Shown: positions 20,262 to 30,380, numbered from the stretch's first letter. The stretch: DNA of 31,540 nucleotides from Multifurca ochricompacta (GCA_022496185.1 WTXG01000360.1:1-31540); one strand, 5' to 3'. Notes: generated by a model not told the origin, from the sequence alone. Translations and numbers: made by a program.

Positions 20262-21562
20262 GTACTGGGGGAATCGATGGGGTCGAGGGGTGTTTCTTTT
20301 AAGCGTTCTTAGGCGCTTCTGGGTGTCGGATGTGGAATTCCGAGATAAGGACCAGAGCAGAGATATCCCCGGCTGGCTCCCATGAGTTGTCAGAGTCTGG
20401 GAATCCCTTCCACTTGATTAGGTAGTACAGTTTACGCCCTCGGCCTTGTCACTTGGAGTCTAGAATACGCTCCACTTCCCATTCTTCTTCGCCATCGATA
20501 AGGTCAGGCGGGGGTCTTGGGAAGTTTTCTCCATGAATGGAGGTTTCCTTGTAAGGGGTTAGAAGCTTGGCATGGAAGACTGGGTGGATCTTCCATTTTG
20601 GTGGCAACTGCAGTTCATAGGATACGTCTGACAGCTTCCTTGTGATCTGGAAGGGTCCGTGACGTCAGGGCACTAGTTTGGCCGAGGGGTGTGACGTGTG
20701 AATGTTCCTGCCCTCAAGCCATACCCAGTCATTGGTCTGATAAGGTGTGAATGTGCTTGGCTGTGCTGCCAGAAGCTGTTGCGCCTTTACCAGATTTTCA
20801 TTGGCTGATTGCCGCAGTTCCTCCCATTGGCTTATCCGTTTGGTTACCGACGGGACGTTGGTGGGCTTATCTGTCCACGTGGTGCGTGGGGTCCAACCCA
20901 TGATAAGGGAAAAGGGGGTGGTTTTTGTAGTCCCATTGGGCCATGAATTGTGAGCAAACTCTGCGGTTGATAGCCATTCCGCCCAGTCATCTTGTCTACC
21001 ATTGCACCAGAACCGAAGGTATTGTTCCAGCCACTGGTTTGTTCGTTTGGACTGCCCGTCTGTTTGTGGGTGGTAAGCTGTTGAGATATTTTGTGCAATA
21101 TCTAATGTCTTGCACAGGGCTTTAGCGAATGCCGATGTGAACCTGGTGTCTCGGTCGGATATAATCTTCCTGGGGAGTCCGTAGTGGTGATATACATGAT
21201 TCAGGTACAGCTTCGCTACTCCCTCAGCTGTAATGGTCTCATTGCAGGGGATGAACAGGGCCGCTTTGGAGCAATTGTGGTCGGTGATCGTGAGGATGGT
21301 GTCGAAACCCTGTGACTTGGGTAATTTGACGATAAAATCCATGGCGATGGTTTGAAAAGGGGTCGACGAGACGGGAGTGATGGGGTGCATCGGTGGGACT
21401 TTCGGGTGTGTGTTAACCTTGTTAGCTTGACACGCTGCGCATCCCTGTACGTAGTTCTCAACATCCTTCTTCATATTGGGCCACCAGTAATCGCGCTTGG
21501 CAAGTGCATAGGTATTGGCAATGCCTGGGTGGCCGGCGGAGGGGAGATCATGGTGAAAATGG

Positions 21563-21576
21563 ATCACCCCCCTCTT
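21563..21576 (-). promoter_or_regulatory. R4 candidate central polypurine tract
   Basis: AAGAGGGGGGTGAT on the minus strand, identical to R1 and R2, only 11 bp from the solo LTR target site. Confidence 0.4.
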
Positions 21577-21591
21577 AATGTTGTCGCCACC

Positions 21592-22166
21592 TGTTACGTC
21601 CAGTGCGGGACGTTCCACACGACTTGTGTGACAGCGTGATACGGGGTTCGGATAAGAGACCAATAAGATCTCTTGGAGTGAAGTGTGACAAGTCAAAGTC
21701 AAAGAGGCTGTACTCTAAGACGATGGTGAGCGGAAAGTACCAGAAGTACTTGAGACAGACGTTCAAGAGCACAAGGGAAAGTCCGGAAGACTAGCACTGA
21801 TGTATTCAATAAGTCGAGTCTGAGGTCTACAGGGTAGCTACAGTGGACTTATATACGTAAAGCAGTGGGCGTCTATGAGATAAGGAGACGGAGTCAAGTG
21901 GGCCCAAATATCTGAAAGCGGAGGGCGTAAAGCCTGGCTTCTACTGATAGGGGATTAAGTAAATGTCCGATCATACGATAAGGAGATAAGCGATAAGTGA
22001 AGAAACCAGTATGTAAACATGAACAAACAAACGAGTCACGGGGATGGACGAAGGGCATGTGACAGGTCCCACGATGGAGACGTGATCTGGTAGTGAAGTG
22101 TAGGCAGCAGGGAGGGGTTATCGTTGGGCAAGAAAAAGAACATAGGAAGAGATGGGGTTCGTAACA
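21592..22166 (-). repeat. Solo LTR-A inserted in R4 pol, TSD CCACC
   Basis: A 575 bp LTR with TGTTACG and CGTAACA ends; CCACC at 21587-21591 and 22167-22171. It splits the codons of VTGGDNI between RNase H and integrase. It is the innermost insertion in this stack. Confidence 0.94.
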
Positions 22167-24353
22167 CCACCGGTGACAACAAGTCGATCGCCATCTTTCC
22201 ACCAGAGGCCGTTGACTTCTTTCAAATTATGTGCGTCGGCCCATGAGCGGCAAAGTGAGGGATTCATATTTTGTGAGACCTGTGCCCACAGGTCCATATC
22301 ATGAAGACTAACAATGGCGGTTTTTGCAAACACCTCTTCTGGGAGGACAGTGATGTCGTTGTTGTCATCCTCACCCATATGCATATCTGGTCTGCGCGAC
22401 AATGCATCTGCTCTGGCATTTTGGCTTCCGGCAATGTGTTTCAGGGTGAAATTGTACTCTTCTAGCTCCAAGACTTCTCGTGCCACGCGTCGACTGATTT
22501 TATGGGGTTCTTTCCAGTACAATAGGTTGGAATGGTCGGTGTGGATGATGGTCTTCTGCGGAGCTCCCGCCAGGTAAGGTCACCAGTGTCGTAATGCTTT
22601 GACTATGGCCAAGAGTTCCCTATCCCAGATGTCATAATTTCATTCAGCCAGAGAGAAGGTTTCAGAGTAGTATGCCACTGGGTGAAGGATTTGTGCGGCA
22701 TCCCTCTGGTAGAGTACGGCCCCGTTTGCAAAGTGAGAGGCATCCACTTCTAGTTCAAAGGGGCAACTTAGATCTGGTTGGATGAGTACTGGCTCCAAGC
22801 CGACTAGGTCCCTAATCTGTTCAAATGCCTGTTGCTGTGTCAAACCCCAGTGCCATGGTACATCCTTCTTCAATAGATCATTCAGTGGTCGCGCGATACC
22901 TGAGAACCCCTTGACAAAACGTCGGTAAAAGTTGCAAAAGCTGATGAATGACCTGACATCTTTGACACAGGTTGGGACAGGCCATTCCCGGATCCCTTGT
23001 ACTTTAACGGGATCCATGCGCACTTGTCCTTCCTCCAAGATAACCCCCAGGTACTCAACGCTTCACTGTTCGAAGGAACATTTGGCGGGTTTGAGATATA
23101 GGTCATGTTCATGCAAGATGTCCAGCACCTGATGTACGCGATCTCGGTGATTGTCCAAATTGTCTGGGGTAGCTACTAAGATGTCGTCCATATAAACCAC
23201 TACTTCCCCTGTGAGAATGAGATCGCAGAAGATGTGGTTCATCATAGACTGGAATGTCGCCAGCGAGTTCGTAAGACCAAAGAACATAACATTGGGCTCA
23301 AACAGCCCTTGGTTTGTCTTAAACGCCGCCTTGCACTGGTCACCTTCCTTGATTCTGACGTTGTTGTAACCCCATCGCACATCCATCTTCGAGAAGAGGG
23401 CTTTATCCCTCATGGTGTCAATGAGCTCAGAGATGAGCGGTAAGGGGTAGGCGTTTTTCACGGTGTATGCGTTGATTGCCAGTAATCCTGAACCGGTCAC
23501 AGCTTGCCATCCTTCTTTTTGATGAAGAAGAACGGCGAGGCGTACTGCAACTTGGATGGGTGAATGTATCCCTTTGCCAGATGTTCTTCAAGGAATTCCG
23601 TTAGTGCCATCTGCTCGGACTGGGACAGCGGGTAGATTTTGCAATCTATCACTGTTGGTGTATCAGGAAGTAGGTCTATGGCGTGGTCCCATGGTCTGGA
23701 GGGTGGAAAGCGTTGGGATTCTTCTTCAGAAAACACCTTCCAATGCCGATGGTAGGTACTCGGCACCACATCGCTGTATGTTTTTTCTGTCTGCCCCTGT
23801 ATTGCTTTTTGGGCTAGCTCTGATGCTTTGGTGGCATAACAGCGACCTGGGTCTGCTTCTTCTGTACTTGTGGCCTTTATTGTCAGATGTCTGACTGCAT
23901 AATCATAGCCTATGGACGTGATAATGGTGGGATATGATTCTTTATCCATCGTCGTGTCAGCCCAGTTGATCTTGGGTTCGAAAGCAGCGAGCCACGGGTA
24001 TCCCAGAATAAGATCTTCGTCTCCTAGATCCGTGATTAGGAAACGAAGATTCTTCGTAGCTTCTCCAACCTGGACTTTCAGGTCTGTGTAGTGAGTGATC
24101 TTTCCAGTGCGATTGGCCGTTCCGTCAATATTCCAGATATTCTTTTCCTGGGGAAGTGCCAGCCTTCCCAAACCCATTGTTCTGATTAGTCGTGGGTGAA
24201 TGAAGTTGTCCGTAGCTCCGGAATCCACTAGAATGTCTCGATTGGCCATCCTCTGTGTAGTTTCAAAATGGACTGGTATTTTTAATGACTTGAATCGACT
24301 AGCATACACAGAGGTAACATGGAGTGCTCGTGCCCAGGCTGACAGGGTTGAGC

Positions 24354-25865
24354 CTAACAAAAATCCTTCTTTGCAAATGCCTTTTCTACCAATATGGCAC
24401 ATACTTCCTCACTCTCCTTCATCATATTAGCCCATATGTCTTGAGCCTTCTCTTCTTTTGACCGCTTGTCCACAGTGGGTGGATTATTCTGGATGGGGGT
24501 TTCTGCTGTGGTAGTGGCGGCAACGCGTACCCCCTTTTTGGGACAGTCACAGGACATATGTCCCAGTGCTTTGCAGCGGAAGCATTGTCCCTCTTTCATC
24601 AGCGTTTGTTGCTCATCTTCTGTGAGCGTCGCCCGGGCTCGGGCTCGGTCTGCGGAGGTGTCCATGGCATTTGGATCTTTCTGAGCATGGTGGGCAGGCT
24701 TTACTCCAAAGGCAGCCTTCCATTGATCTCGAGTCTTCCCTTTTCTGGTGTCGATCCCAAAGCGTGTCTGGAAATCGAGGTAGTCCTGCTGTTGTCGGCA
24801 GGTGGCATCGACCCAGCTATCCCAGTCATGGGGATGGTGGAATTGGATTATGTTTTTGACTAGCGGGTTGGGCAGCCCTTGTGAGAAGAGGTCCAACGTG
24901 GCCTCTTCATCTGTGTCGTAGCTGGCCCTATTCGCCAGGCTTCTGAATTTGGCGACGTATGCGTCTAATTCGCCCTTTTCCATCCTAAGGGACTTTAACT
25001 CCCAGGCTGCCTTCTGTTTGGCCTGCCCATCCGTGAACGCGTCTTTAAACCGCTCAGCAATGGTCTCCCAAAGACCTTCACTCGTGGTACGGCGTCCACT
25101 CTCAACCTGTTTGTTCAGCCACTCCAGCTGCTCCATAGTCCAGTTGTCAACTGCATCTCCTCGAATTAGTGAAAGGAACAAGTTGGCGCATTGAAATGGG
25201 TTGACAATCTGCGGGATGTCATGGTTGAAGTTTTTAAAGGTTGTGAACTCCAACATAAACTTCTTGCTTTGCGAGCGGTCCCCGGTGAATGTTTGGGGCA
25301 ACACTCCTGATAGTCGTCCAGATGGGGGAGGGATATTCAGTGGTGCCGCCACTGGGGCTGGTGGGGCAGGGTCTGGGAGTTGGGCGGCAATGGTGGACAT
25401 GGTTTGATGGAATGGGGTGACGGTGTTCGTGGATTGTACTGATATCTGGGGAGTTGTCAAAGCAGGGGCTCTGGACGTGACAACTCTAGGTGCAACTGGA
25501 GATGTAGACGCTGCTAATGCCAGTGCTTCTTCTTCACTGGGTTCTTCTATGTACTCCTCTGGTTCAGAGTCCGTGACAATGGCTGGAGGGTTTTCTCTCC
25601 ACGGGCCTAGTCCAAATTCGGGTGGGGCGGGTCCTGTAGTGACCCAAGAGTGTTGGCTGTCTGAGTATCGGATACGATACCAAACCCTCTTTTCGTCGTC
25701 GTATTCTACTGGTTGGTATCTTCCGTCGTGATAGACGTAGTATCCAAACTTGGTCTCAAAGTCTTTCCAGGCGGCAGAGCCAAGTACTTGCTGTGAAAGA
25801 TTATTCTCGTCTCTGCATTCGATGAGTTCTTCGTGGAAGAGGGTCTGACTGCGGCTGGAAGCCAC
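24354..25865 (-). CDS. gag: R4 gag, intact open frame of 503 codons
   Basis: The only undisrupted long gene in the window. It opens at GTG (25863-25865) with A at -3 and G at +4. The first in-frame ATG is codon 156 (25398-25400), and the leader from 26114 has no ATG. The 155 codons before that ATG are conserved in R1, R2 and R3, so they are probably translated. Order: N-terminal block with KDFETKFGYYVYHDGRYQP; acidic, Glu-rich and Pro-rich linker; capsid-like helices (GVLPQTFTGDRSQSKKFMLEF, RFKDAFTDGQAKQKA, ELDAYVAKFRSLANRASYD, LDLFSQGLPNPL); knuckle CFRCKALGHMSCDC; C-terminal EEVCAILVEKAFAKKDFC. The stop TAG follows the slip site by one codon. Confidence 0.9.
   Translation of the reverse strand: MASSRSQTLFHEELIECRDENNLSQQVLGSAAWKDFETKFGYYVYHDGRYQPVEYDDEKRVWYRIRYSDSQHSWVTTGPAPPEFGLGPWRENPPAIVTDSEPEEYIEEPSEEEALALAASTSPVAPRVVTSRAPALTTPQISVQSTNTVTPFHQTMSTIAAQLPDPAPPAPVAAPLNIPPPSGRLSGVLPQTFTGDRSQSKKFMLEFTTFKNFNHDIPQIVNPFQCANLFLSLIRGDAVDNWTMEQLEWLNKQVESGRRTTSEGLWETIAERFKDAFTDGQAKQKAAWELKSLRMEKGELDAYVAKFRSLANRASYDTDEEATLDLFSQGLPNPLVKNIIQFHHPHDWDSWVDATCRQQQDYLDFQTRFGIDTRKGKTRDQWKAAFGVKPAHHAQKDPNAMDTSADRARARATLTEDEQQTLMKEGQCFRCKALGHMSCDCPKKGVRVAATTTAETPIQNNPPTVDKRSKEEKAQDIWANMMKESEEVCAILVEKAFAKKDFC
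24360..24366 (-). promoter_or_regulatory. R4 -1 frameshift site GGATTTT
   Basis: Gag frame AAG GAT TTT TGT TAG; pol frame GGA TTT TTG TTA GGC. Same position relative to the gag stop as in the other copies. Confidence 0.7.
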
Positions 25866-25871
25866 TGTGAG

Positions 25872-25882
25872 AGACTCGACTT
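25872..25882 (-). promoter_or_regulatory. R4 primer-binding site, self-priming type
   Basis: AAGTCGAGTCT, 2 bp from the LTR end, exactly complementary to the predicted first 11 transcribed bases at 26104-26114. Confidence 0.78.
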
Positions 25883-25884
25883 GA

Positions 25885-26473
25885 TGTTATGTCCGGTGCG
25901 GGACGTACTGCACGACTTGTGCGACAGCGTACTGTACGGGATCGGATAAGAAACCAATAAGGCTTCTTGGAGCAAGAGGGGACGAGTCAAAGTCAGGGGG
26001 GCTGTACCCAAGACTATGTTGAGCGGAAAGGAGTCAGAAACTCCGAGACGGACGAGTCAGAGATCAAAGGGGTGTCCAGAAGACAAGCACTGATGTATTC
26101 AATAAGTCGAGTCTGAGGTCTACAATGTAGTTACAGCGGACTTATATACGTAATCGAATGGGCGTCTACGAGATAAGGAATTGGAGTCAAGTGGGCCCAA
26201 ATATACGGAAGTGGACGGTGTAAAGTCGGGCTTCTGATAGGGTATTAAGTAAGTGTCCAAGTGTAAAGATAAGAGATAACAAGATAAGAGACAAGAGACC
26301 AAACATAGGTAAACAGCGCGTCAACAGATACAAAGTGGATCACGGGGATGGACGTAAAGCATGTGACGGATCCCACAACGGGGACATGATCGTGAAGTGG
26401 AGAGTGGGTGGTAAGGATGGGTCGCTATTGGGGAGGTGAAAGAAGATGGGGTTGGTTGGCAGGGATTGTAACA
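25885..26473 (-). repeat. R4 5' LTR (LTR-A) with promoter
   Basis: TGTTATG to TTGTAACA. On the minus strand TATATAAG is at 26141-26148 and AGACTCGACTT starts at 26114, 34 bp downstream. U5 contains no ATG. Confidence 0.95.
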
Positions 26474-26478
26474 ACCAG

Positions 26479-26486
26479 GCGTTACA
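26479..26486 (+). repeat. Inverted solo LTR-B, last 8 bp
   Basis: GCGTTACA completes the LTR begun at 17817, after R4 and the second ACCAG. It is followed by GCCAG (26487-26491), the outer target copy. Confidence 0.9.
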
Positions 26487-26549
26487 GCCAGGGCGTAGGT
26501 ATTTGCGATGCCAGGGTGTCCTGCAGAGGGAAGGTCGTGGTGAAAATGG

Positions 26550-26563
26550 ATCACCCCCCTCTT
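26550..26563 (-). promoter_or_regulatory. R1 candidate central polypurine tract
   Basis: AAGAGGGGGGTGAT on the minus strand at the IKRGVI codons, identical to R2 and R4 although R1 belongs to the other subfamily. Confidence 0.4.
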
Positions 26564-28794
26564 AATGTTGTCGCCACCGGTGACAACCAATCGATTGCCG
26601 TCTTTCCACCAGAGGCCGTCTTTCATTTTTATGTTATGCGGCTCTGCCCAGGATTTGCACAGTTCCTGGTTCATGTTCTGCGTTACTTGGGCCCATAGAT
26701 CCATGTCATGGAGGCTAACAACAGCGGTCTTTGCAAAGACATCTTCTGGTAAGACGACGATATTGTCATTGTCATTTTCCCCTTCATCTCGTCCAGTCGG
26801 TCTGGACAGGGCATCAGCTCGTGCATTACAAGCTCCAGGTAGGTGCTTGAGTGTGAAGTTATACTCTTCAAGCTCCAGGACTTCTCATGCTATCCGTCGG
26901 CTGATCTTGTGCGGTTCTCTCCAGTACAAAAGATTAGAGTGGTCGGTATAGATGATTGTTTTATGTGGAGATCCAGCCAAGTATGGCCGCCAATGTCGTA
27001 ATGCTTTAACGATAGCCAATAATTCCCTGTCCCAAATGTCATAATTTCTTTCTGCTGGAGAGAACGTTTCTGAGTAGAATGCGACGGGATGAAGAATTCC
27101 TTCTGTATTTCTTTGTGATAAGACTGCGCCGTTGGCGTACATGGAAGCATCAACTTCCAGTTCAAAGGGTTTGGCTAGGTCGGGTTGAATAAGAACCGGT
27201 TCAGAGCTGATAATCGCTTTAATCTGGTTGAATGCTTTCTGCTGTAATTCGTCCCAGTGCCAGGGCATGTCCTTTTTCAACAAATCATTAAGCGGTCGGG
27301 CGATGGCCAAGAATCCTTTGATGAAGCGTCAGTAGAAATTACAGAATCCGATGAATGATCTGACATCTTTGGTACACTGAGGGGCGGTCCATTCTCGAAT
27401 GCCTTGCACTTTTACAGGGTCCATGCACACTTGCCCTCCTTCCAGGATAACACCCAGATATTCGACGGTCTTTTGTTCGAAAGAACATTTGGTGGGTTTC
27501 AAATAGAGGTCATGTTTTGCCAGGATTTCTAGTACCTCATGAACTCGGGTTTGGTGGTGGTGAATGTCATCTTTTGTGGCTACCAGGATGTCATCCATAT
27601 ATACCACAACCTCTTCTGTGAGGATTAGGTCTCGAAAGATGTGATTCATCATGGCCTGGAAGGTTGCTGGTGAGTTTGTCAAGCCAAAGAACATAACGTT
27701 GGGTTTGAAGAGTCCTTGATTGGTCTTGAAGGCGGCTTTGGGCTGGTCGCCTTCCCGGATGCGAATGTTATTGTATCCCCAACGAACGTCCATCTTTGAA
27801 AACAGGGCTTTATCACGCATTTTGTCGATGATTTCTGAGATCAGGGGGAGTGGGTAGTTATTTTTCACCGTGAGTTCGTTAATTCATCTGTAATCCTGTA
27901 CCGGTCATAGTTTTCCATCCTTCTTTTTAATGAAAAAGAAGGGTGATGCATAAGGCGAATTGGAAGGTCGTATGTATCCTTTTGCCAGGTGCTCCTCCAG
28001 GAAGGTAGAAAGCGCTTCCTTCTCTGGCTGTGATAGGGGATAAATTTTACAGTCTACTGATCGCGGGGCATCCGGGACGAAGTCAATAGCATGGTCCCAA
28101 GGTCGAGAGGGAGGGAAGCGTTGCGATTCTTCCTCTGAGAAGACCTTCCAATGTCGGTGATATTCTGCAGGGACTACTTCTTCAAATGTTCTTTCCGGGT
28201 TCTTCTGCGCCTCTGCCTGGGCCAGTTCCGATGCTTTCGTAACATAACAATACACCTGATCCACAGGTTCTACGTCACTCCAGGTGATGGCCGATCCCAT
28301 GACAATAGCATGGGTGAGAGGGTGTCGTGCAGTGTAGTCGTATCCGAGGGATGTGATGATAACTGGGTAGAAATCTTTATCCATGGTGGCCTCTGCCCAG
28401 TTGATCTTAGGCTCGAATGCTGCCAGCCATGGGTATCCTAGAACCATGTCTTCCTCTCCTAGATCTGTGATGAGGAAGCGAAGTGGCTTTGTTCGTTCCC
28501 CAACCTGTACTTCCAAATCACAGCAATGTGTGATTTTCCCAGCTTTGTTAGCTGTCCCATCTATGTTCCAAATATTTTTCTCTTGGGGAAGTAACTGTGT
28601 CCCCAATCCTAGCGTCCTCTGGAGTCGTTGGCTAATAAAGTTATCTGTAGCTCCAGAGTCGATCAAGATTCGTCTGTCGGCCATCTTCTGTTTGGTTTCA
28701 AAATGTACTGGTATTTTTAACGATTTGAAACGACTAGTGTACACAGAAGTTACATGGAGTGCTCTTGCCCAGGCCGATGGGGTCGAGCTGATCA

Positions 28795-28801
28795 AAAATC
28801 C
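28795..28801 (-). promoter_or_regulatory. R1 -1 frameshift site GGATTTT
   Basis: G GAT TTT directly before the gag TGA, as in R2. Confidence 0.7.
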
Positions 28802-29778
28802 TTCTGGCCAAAGGCCTTGTCAACGATCAAAGCGCGTACTGCCTCGTCTTCGTTCATCATATGTTCCCAGATAGCTGCCGCTTTCTGTTCTTTAGTTTTT
28901 GGGGTGGTTACTGGGTTTTCTTTGACTGGGGTAGGTAGGTTCTGTATTGGCGGTGTCGTGGTAGTGGTGGCTACTGTTGCTTCAGCAGCACGAACTGTTT
29001 TCTTCGGGCAGAATCGTGACATGTGCCCTTGTGCTCGGCAGTGAAAGCAGCGCCCTTCCTTCATAAGGTCCTTCTTTTCATTATCGGTGAGGGCTGCACG
29101 GGCCTTGGTGCAATCTGCTGATGTGTCCATGGCGTTGGGGTCTCGAGGGTGGGTAGGTTTTACCCCAAACGCTGCCTTCCACTGATCACGGGTTTTACCC
29201 TTCTTTGTGTCAACTCCAAATCGTGTTTGGAAGTCTAGATAGTCTTGCTGCTGTGTTCTGGCAGCACTAGTCCACTGGCTCCATGATTCGGGGTGATGGA
29301 ACTGGATGATATTTTTCACCAGGGGGTTAGGCAACCCCTGGGAGAAGAGGTCAAGCGTTGCCTCTTCATTTACATCATACCCTGCTCTCTTGGCCAGGTT
29401 GCGAAATCTGGCTACATAGCCATCCAAGTCCCCTCTCTCCATTTTGAGGGACTTCAGTTCTCTGGCAGCCTTCTGCTTGGCCTGCCCATCTGTGAAGGCG
29501 TCTTTAAATCTTTGTGCCACTACATCCCACAGATCTTCGTCTGTGGTTCTGGTTCCAGCTGTAACTCTATTGTTCAGCCATTCAATCTGCTCCATTGTCC
29601 AATCATCAACAGAATCCCCTCTGATAAGCGAGAGGAAGAGGTTGGTTCGTTGGAAGGGGTTCACGATTTGTGGGACGTCATGGTTGAAGTTTTTGAACAT
29701 CTCAAATTCGAGCATGAACTTCTTGCTCTGTGATCGGTCACCAGTGAACGTAGTCGGCAGGACTCCCATAAGGCGTCC

Positions 29779-30380
29779 TGTCACAGCCAGGTGCCTGCTG
29801 CGTCCAGTCTTGTTTTCAATGTCCAAAGGCCCTCAAGATACGGGCGCGCTCAAGATTCGGGTTCTAGCAAAGAAGATCTAAGTTGGGTCAAAGTTTCAAG
29901 TGCCCACGACAATATGGAGGGGGTGTGTGCAGGAAACAAAGTCGAAGGGCAGCGGCAATATGCCCTGCTGAGCTTACTGGGGAGAAGGCTCCTTAAGCTG
30001 CCACTTAGGGAGTTCAAGTGGAGTTCTGTGAAGTCGAATACACCTGTATTAGATACAAGAGAACAGACTTAAAGTCTGTCCCTGTAACCTAGTAGTCTAA
30101 ATACATGTTATAGAAGGCACATCAGAGAGAGGCACATCAAGAACAGGTACATCAGAAGGCATAAACCAAGTAAAAGGTTCTGATAAGTAATCCTAGTAGT
30201 CATGGGTTCCAGGGGTTATGCCCTGGAGTGAGATAGAATAGGATGAGAGTCTAAAAGAGGGGTTGCGCCCTCTACAGATAACAGATGGTAAAGAAATTGG
30301 GGACAATGATCAAAAAAACGCGTGCGACATAACGGTCACAATCGCGTCACAAACCGTCACACAAACCGCAAACCGTCACA
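29779..30380 (-). repeat. LTR-C, unrelated solo LTR-like insertion in R1 gag, TSD CGTCC
   Basis: 602 bp with ends TGTCACAG and CCGTCACA, flanked by CGTCC at 29774-29778 and 30381-30385. There is no coding content. The interior matches none of LTR-A, B or D. The right end carries GTCACA four times within 50 bp (30335-30380). TG...CA ends, a 5-bp TSD and the length fit a solo LTR; a non-autonomous element is the alternative. The strand is uncertain. Confidence 0.75.

Larger units (their letters stand above)
20299..24366 (-). pseudogene. pol: R4 pol, multiple stops, interrupted by a solo LTR
   Basis: Protease to early RT is open from the slip site to 23497. TGA stops are at 23497, 23063, 22640, 22580, 20665 and 20449. 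A 1-nt loss near 23480 shifts the frame in the DYRRINAY block. RT YMDD lies near 23180. The integrase N-terminus resumes left of the solo LTR (DNIKRGVIHFHHDLPSAGH). The catalytic glutamate of the DDE triad is replaced by Lys (GQSKRTN, codon 21046-21048), so this integrase is dead even apart from the stops. The chromodomain (about 20355-20490) carries a TGA. It ends in HPEAPKNA and TAA (20299-20301), the same end as R2. Confidence 0.9.
18403..26473 (-). mobile_element. R4, full-length chromovirus inside the solo LTR-B, TSD ACCAG
   Basis: LTRs are 18403-18991 and 25885-26473, each 589 bp. They differ by 14 transitions by eye, 13 of them at CpG, with no indel. ACCAG stands at 18398-18402 and 26474-26478. 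It holds intact gag, broken pol and broken ORF3, and is itself interrupted by a solo LTR-A at 21592-22166. The copy is subfamily A, close to R2 and R3. Confidence 0.95.
26492..28801 (-). pseudogene. pol: R1 pol, first half: protease, RT, RNase H, start of integrase
   Basis: It enters from the slip site at 28795-28801 in the -1 frame. Protease ILIDSGATDNFI (about 28640-28680), RT with YMDDILVA (about 27580-27605), RNase H (VDASMYANGAVL, RELLAIV, TDHSNL, ADALSRP), and the integrase N-terminus HFHHDLPSAGHPGIANTYALA, broken off at the LTR-B/R4 block and continued at 17816. Stops are TGA at 27905, 27884, 27329 and 26885, each where another copy has Arg. No frameshift. Confidence 0.9.

Noticed and set aside
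20665..21702. Minus ORF of 345 codons beginning with a Thr/Ser-rich stretch
   Set aside because: Its first 36 codons come from the solo LTR-A at 21592; only the part from DNIKRGV on is R4 integrase.
26321..26704. Protein combining integrase with an unrelated C-terminal tail
   Set aside because: The tail is translation through the solo LTR-B stub and the R4 LTR.
28792..29826. Separate gag-like gene with its own N-terminus
   Set aside because: The first codons belong to LTR-C; the frame joins the N-terminal half at 30386-30928 once LTR-C is removed.
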